Notes under the pieces: model-generated
Databases searched by the model: none
The model's input: the letters and a program-made list of their open reading frames with translations, nothing else
Told to the model about the DNA's origin: nothing
From: JAKATY01 sp038876335
Lineage (GTDB): Archaea; Micrarchaeota; Micrarchaeia; Micrarchaeales; Micrarchaeaceae
NCBI GenBank assembly: GCA_038876335.1
Contig: JAVYYS010000020.1
Span: forward strand, 1 to 9,574
Reading direction: 5' to 3'
Length of the DNA stretch: 9,574 nucleotides
Program-made: the position numbers and the translations under genes
Shown here: positions 1-4,708 of the stretch, in pieces
Position numbering within the stretch: the first letter of the stretch is position 1
Layout: every line of letters starts with the position of its first letter

Positions 1-1004
1 AAACCGTTAAATCTTATTTTTACGTCTTTTATGTCAGATTTTGTAAAGAACATCTGCGCCCTTAGGATCTTTTTAGGTATGGGGCAGTAGAGCTCCCCAC
101 ATATTATCGAGCCACGCACGTCCTTACCTATTTCTTTGTCGAGCTCCAGCGCAACGCTGCTTCCAACTTTTGCCCGTTTTACCTTTCTACCGTCCACTGT
201 TATGCTCTTTACCGATATATTGATATTAAGGGGGACTATGCAAATTCCAGGCTCCCCAACTTTTAGGTGCCCTCTTACTATTCTTCCTGCAACGAGGTCC
301 CTCCTGCCGTTGAGAAATCCCTGCAAAGATATCCTCAGTGCACCATCATCTTTTTTTTGCTCTTGTTTTGCCATTTTGTATACAAGTTCTATAAGCGGTT
401 TACCTTTGTACCACTCCATCCTTTTGCTGTTCTCTATGAGGTTATCCCCTTTGTACGCCGAGATTGGCACAAATGCCATTTTTTTATTATCGAAACCAAT
501 CTTATTCATGAATTCTGATATATTTGATTTTATCTCTTCAAATCTATTTTCAGAGAAGCTTACGGAATCCATCTTGTTTATTGCAACTATTATGTTGCTG
601 ATACCGAGCATTCTTGCTATGAACAGATGCCTCTTTGTCTGGCCTTTTATCCCTTCGCCAGGCTTCGCAGAAACCAGCAGCAAAGCAGTTGAGGCGTTTG
701 ACGCCCCGCTTATCATGTTCTTTATAAGCTCCTCATGCCCCGGGACATCTATAAAAGAGAACGCCTTGCTTTTGTATGTGATTTCTGCCCTTGTTATATC
801 TATAGTAAGCCCCATTTCGCGTTCTTCATGGAAGCTATCTATAATGAAGGCGGGTTCAAACTTCTTGTGAAGCTTTTTGCTGTAGTCCCTCGCTTCATTT
901 ATCCTGGATCTCGTGACCGAGTGTGTGAGCATAAGTAGGTTTCCGATAAGGGTAGATTTGCCATGATCCTTGTGTCCCAACAGTGTTATTCTATAGACTT
1001 CCAT
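1..1004 (-). CDS. cysN: Sulfate adenylyltransferase large subunit (CysN-type GTPase), 3' end outside window
   Basis: In the known family this GTPase subunit couples GTP hydrolysis to formation of adenosine 5'-phosphosulfate (APS) from ATP and sulfate by the small subunit CysD. About 334 codons are present and the C-terminus lies beyond base 1. All G motifs are visible: G1 GHKDHGKST (residues 10-18), G2 in EREMGLTIDI (61-70), G3 DVPGHE (86-91), G4 NKMD (143-146), and SAYKGDN as G5. These are followed by MEWYKGKPLIE, the hinge typical of EF-1A/CysN, and then beta-barrel domain 2. The ATG at 1002-1004 follows a GGGAG Shine-Dalgarno by a few bases and sits 21 nt after the cysD stop, so the two are probably co-transcribed. 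The first variable G1 residue is K rather than the common V. By sequence alone it could be another EF-1A paralogue; the cysD neighbour decides the call. Confidence 0.87.
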   Translation of the reverse strand, partial: MEVYRITLLGHKDHGKSTLIGNLLMLTHSVTRSRINEARDYSKKLHKKFEPAFIIDSFHEEREMGLTIDITRAEITYKSKAFSFIDVPGHEELIKNMISGASNASTALLLVSAKPGEGIKGQTKRHLFIARMLGISNIIVAINKMDSVSFSENRFEEIKSNISEFMNKIGFDNKKMAFVPISAYKGDNLIENSKRMEWYKGKPLIELVYKMAKQEQKKDDGALRISLQGFLNGRRDLVAGRIVRGHLKVGEPGICIVPLNINISVKSITVDGRKVKRAKVGSSVALELDKEIGKDVRGSIICGELYCPIPKKILRAQMFFTKSDIKDVKIRFNG

Positions 1005-1025
1005 GCACTCCCTTAAAGCCAAAAA

Positions 1026-1814
1026 CTACATATACCCAAGTGATCTAAGGCGCTGCATCGCATATTCCTTCTCTTTGTCCATGCTCCTTCCAGATCGTTC
1101 TTCAACTTTTGTCGTTTCTAGTTCCCTTATTATGTCATCTACGTTTTTTGCATTAGACTTGACAGGAACTGTGCAATGCGTGCAACCAAGACTCCTGTAC
1201 CTAAAACCATTTCTTGAAAAGTACAGCGGATTAACTGGTAATTTCTCCTTCTTTATGTAACTCCATACGTCTATCTCATTCCAGTCGAGCAACGGGTGCA
1301 CTCTCACATGCCCTTTTGCATCTATTTTAGATGCATAGTCATCCCACACCTCCGCAGGCTGGTCCTTATAGTTCCATCTAAACTTTTCATCCCGGGGAGA
1401 AATGTATCGCTCCTTGCTTCTTATGCCATGCTCATCTCTTCTTATGGATACTATTATTGCGTCGAATTTTCTTTCTTTTATCAGCTCTTTCAGAGCATCC
1501 GCCTTGTTGACTCCGCAACATGCCGACCCTATCTTATCCTGTTTTATCTCGCTTTTTTCTACTATAAGGTCGAGTTTCCACTTCTTTGAAAGCTTTTCTC
1601 TAAAAGTGTAGGTCTCTGGAAAATCTATCCCATTGTCTATGTGGATCACCGGAAACGGTATCTTGCCCAGAAACGCTTTCCTGGCTAGTGCAAGCATTGT
1701 TGTTGAGTCCTTGCCCATCGACCATAGTGCAGCAATATTCTTGAAGCGCTGCTCTGACTCCCTTAGTATATAGATGCTCTTCTCTTCTAACTCCTTGAGA
1801 TTTTGTTTTATCAT
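1026..1814 (-). CDS. cysD: CysD-like sulfate adenylyltransferase small subunit / PAPS-reductase family protein with possible Fe-S ligands
   Basis: This is an adenine nucleotide alpha-hydrolase (PP-loop) enzyme of 262 aa that should activate sulfate to APS with the CysN GTPase. Visible motifs are the PP-loop SMGKDS (32-37), RRDE (125-128), the RVHPLLDWNEIDVW block (about 171-184) typical of CysD/CysH, and a CysD-like tail with ER-GR followed by RLRSLGYM. Unlike E. coli CysD it has C99-C100 (ACCGVNK) and C211-x-x-C214 (LGCTHCTVPV), the same arrangement as the four 4Fe-4S ligands of assimilatory APS reductases. An iron-sulfur cluster or APS-reductase activity is therefore possible. The ATG at 1812-1814 is chosen because AAGGAG lies 8 nt upstream and the ATG overlaps the previous stop as ATGA. 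A GTG three codons earlier abuts that Shine-Dalgarno and is less likely. Confidence 0.83.
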   Translation of the reverse strand: MIKQNLKELEEKSIYILRESEQRFKNIAALWSMGKDSTTMLALARKAFLGKIPFPVIHIDNGIDFPETYTFREKLSKKWKLDLIVEKSEIKQDKIGSACCGVNKADALKELIKERKFDAIIVSIRRDEHGIRSKERYISPRDEKFRWNYKDQPAEVWDDYASKIDAKGHVRVHPLLDWNEIDVWSYIKKEKLPVNPLYFSRNGFRYRSLGCTHCTVPVKSNAKNVDDIIRELETTKVEERSGRSMDKEKEYAMQRLRSLGYM

Positions 1815-2122
1815 GCTATCCACTCCTTGTAGTCTTTGTTGGTATTGAGAAGTTCTTTGAAGTAAATAGTTGCACCACGTATGTCATTCTTTTCTCTAAC
1901 GTATATGGGTATCCTAAACATCTGCCTATACTTAGAGTCGTAAATTACAGCATACGCATCAAGCAGTTCTTTCTTGCTCTTCAGCTTTTTTGGATAGAAC
2001 ACTTTGTAATATTTGGCGCGGCTTCTAAGTAGGAGCTTTCGAAACACTTCCCAATGTACCGTGTTTGGATTTGTATACAAGTCTTTTGCTGCTTGCAATA
2101 CCGCAATTTCCCTTTTTTCCAA
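1811..2122 (-). CDS. Hypothetical protein, first gene of the cysDN operon
   Basis: I do not recognise this 103-aa protein. It is lysine-, arginine- and tyrosine-rich (for example RSRAKYYKVFYPKKLKSKKE) with a WEVF segment near residue 24, no cysteine, no membrane segment and no signal peptide. It looks like a small, basic, mixed alpha/beta or helical cytosolic protein. Its TGA stop overlaps the cysD ATG by 4 nt, so it is very probably translated with cysD and cysN and has a job linked to sulfate activation (inference from position only). The only usable start is a TTG at 2120-2122: a stop codon lies five codons upstream in frame and the sole internal ATG is far downstream. GTGAT, which matches part of the archaeal Shine-Dalgarno consensus, lies just before it. 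The promoter lies in the AT-rich region shared with the divergent RHH gene. Confidence 0.7.
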   Translation of the reverse strand: MEKREIAVLQAAKDLYTNPNTVHWEVFRKLLLRSRAKYYKVFYPKKLKSKKELLDAYAVIYDSKYRQMFRIPIYVREKNDIRGATIYFKELLNTNKDYKEWIA

Positions 2123-2134
2123 TTTATCACTTGG

Positions 2135-2170
2135 TAATTATCTATAATTATAAATAATTATATATAATTA
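2135..2170. promoter_or_regulatory. Pair of near-identical 16-bp palindromes in the divergent promoter
   Basis: TAATTATCTATAATTA (2135-2150) and TAATTATATATAATTA (2155-2170) differ at one base, are both built as TAATTAT-NN-ATAATTA, and start exactly 20 bp apart, about two helical turns. The second is a perfect palindrome. They fill the intergenic region between the cysDN operon (minus) and the RHH gene (plus) and cover or abut the likely TATA elements of both (TTTATAA-like on the minus strand near 2147-2154; AAATATAAAA on the plus strand at 2170-2179). RHH proteins of known families often bind tandem short repeats as cooperating dimers, so this is a good operator candidate. The low-complexity AT background is the main caution. 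Confidence 0.55.
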
Positions 2171-2185
2171 AATATAAAAAGCTTT

Positions 2186-2202
2186 GCTATTCAATAGCTA
2201 TT
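2186..2202. repeat. Overlapping inverted/direct GCTATT half-sites at the RHH gene leader
   Basis: GCTATT-C-AATAGC (2186-2198) overlaps the palindrome AATAGCTATT (2193-2202). GCTATT therefore occurs twice, 11 bp apart, with an inverted copy between them. The site sits close to the expected transcription start of the RHH gene (about 2200, judged from the AAATATAAAA box). It may be a second, autoregulatory protein-binding site or simply an RNA hairpin. Confidence 0.35.
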
Positions 2203-2212
2203 GGGTGTTTGA

Positions 2213-2443
2213 TTGAAAGAGAGGAGAAAATTTAAGCGTGAGTTCACAACAGTGTCGATTCCAACAAAGCTTTTCAAAAAAGTAGAGGCACACATTTCCA
2301 ATACCGGATTTCCTTCGGTGTCAAGCTACGTCGCCTTTGTATTACGGACTTTGCTCGCAGAAGAAAAAGAACACGGAAATGCAGGCGCCGACTACGAAAC
2401 AAATCTAATAAAGAAAAGGCTGGAGAATCTTGGCTACTTCTGA
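2213..2443 (+). CDS. Ribbon-helix-helix (MetJ/Arc/CopG-type) DNA-binding protein
   Basis: This 76-aa protein is a likely transcriptional regulator. The basic N-terminus (RRKFKRE) leads into a beta strand, FTTVSIP (11-17), followed by helix A (about 18-30), the turn SNTGFPSVS (29-37) and helix B YVAFVLRTLL (39-48). This is the classic RHH layout, in which paired strands of a dimer read the major groove. The tail ends KKRLENLGYF. The start is a TTG at 2213-2215 directly after an in-frame TGA; there is no internal Met, and GGGTG lies a few bases upstream as a weak Shine-Dalgarno. It is divergent to the cysDN operon across a palindrome-rich promoter, so it probably controls that operon, itself, or both (inference). 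Its 3' end overlaps the convergent peroxiredoxin gene by 10 nt. Confidence 0.8.
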   Translation: MKERRKFKREFTTVSIPTKLFKKVEAHISNTGFPSVSSYVAFVLRTLLAEEKEHGNAGADYETNLIKKRLENLGYF

Positions 2444-2889
2444 GACCTGAGGAATGCTATTACCTCCTCTGCATGCCCTTTTGGGCTAACCTTCTCGAAT
2501 ATTTTAATCAGCCGCCCATCTTTCCCTATAATGTATGTGTTTCTTAGAGTACCCATTCCGAATATTCCTCTGTTGCCATAGGCCCCGTATGCCTTTATAG
2601 TATTGCTCTCAGGATCTGAGAGGAGCAGGAACCTTAGATTATAATTGTCTCTGAATTTTCCATGTGAAGCTAGGCTGTCCTTGCTTATTCCCACGACCTC
2701 AGCGCCTAGGCTACGTATTTCATCAAGCCTATTGTTGAACTCTTTTGCTTCTATGGTGCAGCCCGGTGTATTATCTTTAGGGTAGAAATACAGCACCACA
2801 TATCTGCCCTTAAATTCTCCAAGCGTGTGTTTCTTTCCATCGCTTCCCTCAAGTTCAAATTCTAATGCTTTATCTCCCTCTTTTACCAT
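2434..2889 (-). CDS. bcp: Thiol peroxiredoxin, Bcp/PrxQ type, single-cysteine form
   Basis: This 151-aa protein, of typical family length, reduces hydrogen peroxide and organic hydroperoxides in the cytosol. The thioredoxin fold shows YVVLYFYPKDNTPGCT with the peroxidatic Cys44 in the conserved TPGCT motif, then GISKDS (68-72), LSDPES, and the conserved Arg116 in TLRNTYII. The resolving cysteine that many Bcp proteins carry five residues after the first is a lysine here (K49), and Cys44 is the only cysteine in the protein. It should therefore act as a 1-Cys enzyme needing an external thiol. The ATG at 2887-2889 fits family N-termini (MVKEGDKA). There is no clear Shine-Dalgarno; a TATTTTAA box at about 2918-2926 predicts a very short leader. 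It lies downstream of rfcS on the same strand but behind a terminator, so it is probably a separate unit. Confidence 0.92.
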   Translation of the reverse strand: MVKEGDKALEFELEGSDGKKHTLGEFKGRYVVLYFYPKDNTPGCTIEAKEFNNRLDEIRSLGAEVVGISKDSLASHGKFRDNYNLRFLLLSDPESNTIKAYGAYGNRGIFGMGTLRNTYIIGKDGRLIKIFEKVSPKGHAEEVIAFLRSQK

Positions 2890-2900
2890 TTAACCACAGT

Positions 2901-2928
2901 TGTATGCATACAGTAAAGGCTTAAAATA
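2901..2928 (-). promoter_or_regulatory. Peroxiredoxin promoter with 12-bp palindrome at the predicted start site
   Basis: On the minus strand a TATTTTAA-type TATA element (about 2918-2926) lies roughly 30 bp upstream of the bcp ATG. Between them is the perfect palindrome TGTATGCATACA (2901-2912), where a repressor bound at the transcription start would block initiation. This is a candidate operator, perhaps redox-responsive given the gene. The palindrome is directly visible; the function is inferred. Confidence 0.45.
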
Positions 2929-2947
2929 TGGTATATAACCCAAATGT

Positions 2948-2981
2948 AAAAAAGGTCAATAATTGCGTGCACCAGTTGCAC
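2948..2981 (-). terminator. Hairpin plus T6 downstream of rfcS
   Basis: Reading the minus strand from the rfcS TAG (2981-2983), GTGCA/TGCAC pairs as a 5-bp hairpin (2967-2981) and a run of six T follows at 2953-2948. Archaeal RNA polymerase terminates at T-runs, so this should separate rfcS from the peroxiredoxin gene. Confidence 0.5.
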
Positions 2982-3934
2982 TATTTTGCTTTGTTAGAGC
3001 TAAGAGAAATCTCGGCCAGCAAAGCCTCCATCTGTATCCTTTCATTCGCCCCCTCCACTATCCTAAAATTGCTTTCTCCTATGGCTTTAATGATAATGAG
3101 TTTGAGGTGTTCGTCGAGGTTCATGCCCTGCACCTCGCGGTAGCACTGTGTCAGTATATCTTCAGCCCCCATGCCGTGTGTGAGCATAAGCACATCAAGT
3201 TCCTTTCTTGCATCTTCAAAATTGCCGCTTGCTGCGAGTTTTAGCATTGTTGTTATCTCTTTGGGCCGCGCCCTCGCTGCTACCTCATATATGTTTGATT
3301 CTGTGATCTTATCACTCTGCAGCGCAGCGCTTTGAAGTGTGTTGGTAAGCTTTCTCATATCTCCGTCACTCACATAAATGAGGGCCTCTATTGCTTTCTC
3401 ATCAAGCTTTAACTCTTCGCCTTTTGCTATCCTCTCTATATACTCCTTCATATCCTGCCAGCTCAGTGGCTTGAACCTGAATATGACGCATCTGCTTTGG
3501 ATTGGTTCTATTATCTTATTGGCATAATTGGCACTGAGTATGAAGCGCGTCTCCTTAGTATATTTTTCCATCGTCCTTCTGAGTGCGTGCTGTGCATCCG
3601 CAGTTAGGGCGTCAGCCTCGTCAAGAAACATAATTTTAAATGGCACATCGGCGAGCGCCACAGTCTTGGCAAACTCTTTTATCTCCCCTCTTATTACATC
3701 TATGCCTCTTGCGTCGCTTGCATTTACCTCCTTTAATACCCCGTCCGTCTTGCCTTTGTAGAGGTCGTTGGCAAGCGCGATTGCGCATGTTGTTTTTCCT
3801 ATGCCGGCGCTTCCGGCAAATATCATATTTGGAAAATTGCCACGTTCGACGAACGCCTTGAGCCTTTTGACTATCAGCTGCTGCCCTATCACTTCGTTTA
3901 GGGTTTTTGGCCTGTACTTTTCAGTCCAAGGCAT
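2981..3934 (-). CDS. rfcS: Replication factor C small subunit (clamp loader ATPase)
   Basis: This AAA+ ATPase of 317 aa, normal for archaeal RfcS, loads the PCNA sliding clamp on primed DNA together with a large subunit not present in this window. Motifs in order, numbered from the chosen Met: TEKYRPKTL (4-12), Walker A GSAGIGKTT (41-49), Walker B with DEAD (105-108), sensor 1 SAN (134-136), the arginine-finger motif SRC (147-149), and sensor 2 GDMRKLTN near 200. A helical collar domain forms the C-terminus. Walker A reads GSAGIGKT rather than the common GPPGTGKT. The ATG at 3932-3934 is chosen because family members begin a few residues before W-EKYRP. An ATG at 3947-3949 and a TTG at 3986-3988 are in frame upstream; the TTG lies inside a hairpin and is unlikely. 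Confidence 0.93.
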   Translation of the reverse strand: MPWTEKYRPKTLNEVIGQQLIVKRLKAFVERGNFPNMIFAGSAGIGKTTCAIALANDLYKGKTDGVLKEVNASDARGIDVIRGEIKEFAKTVALADVPFKIMFLDEADALTADAQHALRRTMEKYTKETRFILSANYANKIIEPIQSRCVIFRFKPLSWQDMKEYIERIAKGEELKLDEKAIEALIYVSDGDMRKLTNTLQSAALQSDKITESNIYEVAARARPKEITTMLKLAASGNFEDARKELDVLMLTHGMGAEDILTQCYREVQGMNLDEHLKLIIIKAIGESNFRIVEGANERIQMEALLAEISLSSNKAK

Positions 3935-3973
3935 ATCAAGATTCTGCATGCTATCATGGATATAATTGAGAAA

Positions 3974-3992
3974 TTGCTTGCACAGCAAGCGA
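3974..3992. promoter_or_regulatory. Strong short hairpin upstream of rfcS
   Basis: GCTTGC-ACA-GCAAGC (3976-3990) is a perfect 6-bp stem with a 3-nt loop, extended to 8 bp by a T-G and a T-A pair (3974-3992). A minus-strand TATA-like stretch (TTATAAATATATTT, about 4024-4038) lies upstream. The hairpin would then fall in the rfcS 5' leader, some 40 nt before the ATG. An alternative TATA (ATTATATCC at about 3957-3965) would instead make rfcS leaderless and place the hairpin upstream of the promoter as a protein-binding site. Confidence 0.4.
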
Positions 3993-4052
3993 TTGTTATT
4001 ACACCGTAATCACGATTAGATGAAATATATTTATAATTTGATAGGTCACTGC

Positions 4053-4119
4053 GTGCATAGATAATGCATTGATATCTGTTTATCTATATGGCAGGCAGAG
4101 TGCCAGTAGTGCATAGATA
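4053..4119. repeat. Spaced GTGCATAGATA direct repeats with an inverted TATCTAT copy
   Basis: GTGCATAGATA occurs at 4053-4063 and again at 4109-4119, 56 bp apart, and its core ATAGATA appears inverted as TATCTAT at 4081-4087. They lie in the 315-bp stretch without a recognised gene between rfcS and the 42-aa gene. The rest of that stretch holds the rfcS leader hairpin and TATA region on the left and the promoter of the 42-aa gene on the right. I see no tRNA, box C/D RNA or CRISPR in it. Confidence 0.4.
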
Positions 4120-4169
4120 GAGCGGCTTAACTATTCTGTTATCTTGAATCAGGACTTACTTCTGGAAAT

Positions 4170-4187
4170 CGAAAGGGATATATAACC
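4170..4187 (+). promoter_or_regulatory. BRE/TATA promoter of the 42-aa gene
   Basis: CGAAAGGGATATATAACC shows a purine-rich BRE followed by an ATATATAA box (4178-4185). The predicted start of transcription is about 26 bp on, near 4208, giving a leader of roughly 40 nt. That leader contains a perfect tandem repeat of TGCCTCATT (4205-4213 and 4214-4222). The CGAAAGGG block recurs before the TATA element of the 176-aa gene at about 6982-6997. Confidence 0.6.
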
Positions 4188-4249
4188 TTTATACGTAATC
4201 TTTTTGCCTCATTTGCCTCATTTGTTCACATTCACGCTAAGGTGATGAA

Positions 4250-4378
4250 ATGAATGTGACACATAAAGCAGAGGAAAAAGAGGGCAATGCCAAGCAGTAT
4301 ATTCCGGAAGACAAACCATATGTAGAGCATAATAGGAGCGAAGTAGTAATCCATACTGCAGACAAAATACGCAAATAG
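4250..4378 (+). CDS. Small hypothetical protein, 42 aa
   Basis: I do not recognise this protein, but the expression signals are among the best in the window. A BRE/TATA promoter lies at 4170-4187. AGGTGATGA, a long match to the archaeal anti-Shine-Dalgarno complement, directly precedes the ATG at 4250-4252. The 42-residue product is highly charged and hydrophilic, with no cysteine and no hydrophobic segment; it contains KAEEKEGNAKQYIPEDKPY in the first half and HTADKIRK at the end. It may be a small cytosolic regulatory or nucleic-acid- or protein-binding peptide, but nothing in the sequence proves that. It stands alone, upstream of tRNA-Pro on the same strand. A 65-aa ORF on the opposite strand here lacks such signals. 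Confidence 0.6.
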   Translation: MNVTHKAEEKEGNAKQYIPEDKPYVEHNRSEVVIHTADKIRK

Positions 4379-4445
4379 TTCCCTCGACCCTAACAGGGCC
4401 CCTCTGCGCCAACACCTTTCAAATCCTTTTTGCCACAGACGGATT

Positions 4446-4456
4446 ATATTTTAAAG
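4446..4456 (+). promoter_or_regulatory. Probable TATA element of tRNA-Pro
   Basis: ATATTTTAAAG lies 35-45 bp upstream of the mature tRNA 5' end. This suits transcription starting some 10-15 nt before the tRNA and RNase P trimming. No other TATA-like element is better placed. Confidence 0.4.
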
Positions 4457-4490
4457 CTTTTTCCCAATATCCTCTTGCAATTATTTGATA

Positions 4491-4563
4491 GGGGAGCTAC
4501 GCTAACCTGGCAGACTGTAAGCCTTGGGCGCTTACGATCGGAGTTCAAATCTCCGGCTCCCCA
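4491..4563 (+). tRNA. tRNA-Pro (anticodon UGG)
   Basis: Folded by hand as a 73-nt tRNA without intron. The 7-bp acceptor GGGGAGC/GCTCCCC is perfect, with discriminator A at 4563 and CCA not encoded. The T-arm is perfect: CGGAG-TTCAAAT-CTCCG. The anticodon stem TAAGC/GCTTA is perfect and encloses the loop CTTGGGC, so the anticodon is TGG, reading proline CCN codons. A14, G18-G19 and A21 are in place. The D-stem is poor: CGCT against GACT gives only one G-C pair and one U-G pair. A T5 run at 4569-4573 can end transcription. Confidence 0.88.
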
Positions 4564-4568
4564 TTCTG

Positions 4569-4588
4569 TTTTTGGGGTTATATATAAC
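4569..4588 (+). terminator. T-run after tRNA-Pro, followed by a 12-bp AT palindrome
   Basis: TTTTT at 4569-4573 follows the tRNA by 5 nt and is a likely archaeal terminator. Immediately after it, GTTATATATAAC (4577-4588) is a perfect palindrome that looks like a TATA element readable on both strands, but I find no gene that it would serve. Confidence 0.4.
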
Positions 4589-4622
4589 TCATCTAAATGT
4601 CCTTCCTCTTCTGTCTTCGTAG

Positions 4623-4637
4623 CCCAAGATTATTGGG
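4623..4637. terminator. Small hairpin between convergent tRNA-Pro and the ADP-ribosylglycohydrolase gene
   Basis: CCCAA-GATTA-TTGGG forms a 5-bp stem in the AT-rich region between the convergent tRNA gene and the glycohydrolase gene. It could help stop transcription from either side. No long T-run adjoins it, so the call is weak. Confidence 0.25.
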
Positions 4638-4708
4638 ATTTGATATAATTTGTTAATTTTATACCTCCTAATAATTTCTTTAACGTTTTTCTCTTTAATA
4701 CTATCTTC

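Noticed and set aside
136..870. Long plus-strand open frame of 244 codons at the left edge
   Set aside because: It lies antisense to cysN, whose GTPase motifs on the minus strand are unmistakable, and its product shows no coherent family motif.
3986..3988. TTG as start of rfcS
   Set aside because: It falls within the 3974-3992 hairpin and would add 18 residues not expected before the W-EKYRP motif.
4242..4252. GTGATGA as box C of a C/D guide RNA
   Set aside because: No CTGA box D appears within the next 70 nt, and the element fits perfectly as a Shine-Dalgarno before an ATG.
4218..4415. Minus-strand 65-codon frame opposite the 42-aa gene
   Set aside because: It has no Shine-Dalgarno or TATA element and its cysteine/histidine-rich product looks like the shadow of the plus-strand frame.
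4511..4524. tRNA reading as tRNA-Tyr through GTA in ACTGTAAG
   Set aside because: The flanking bases do not pair as an anticodon stem. The TAAGC/GCTTA stem places TGG in the loop and gives tRNA-Pro.
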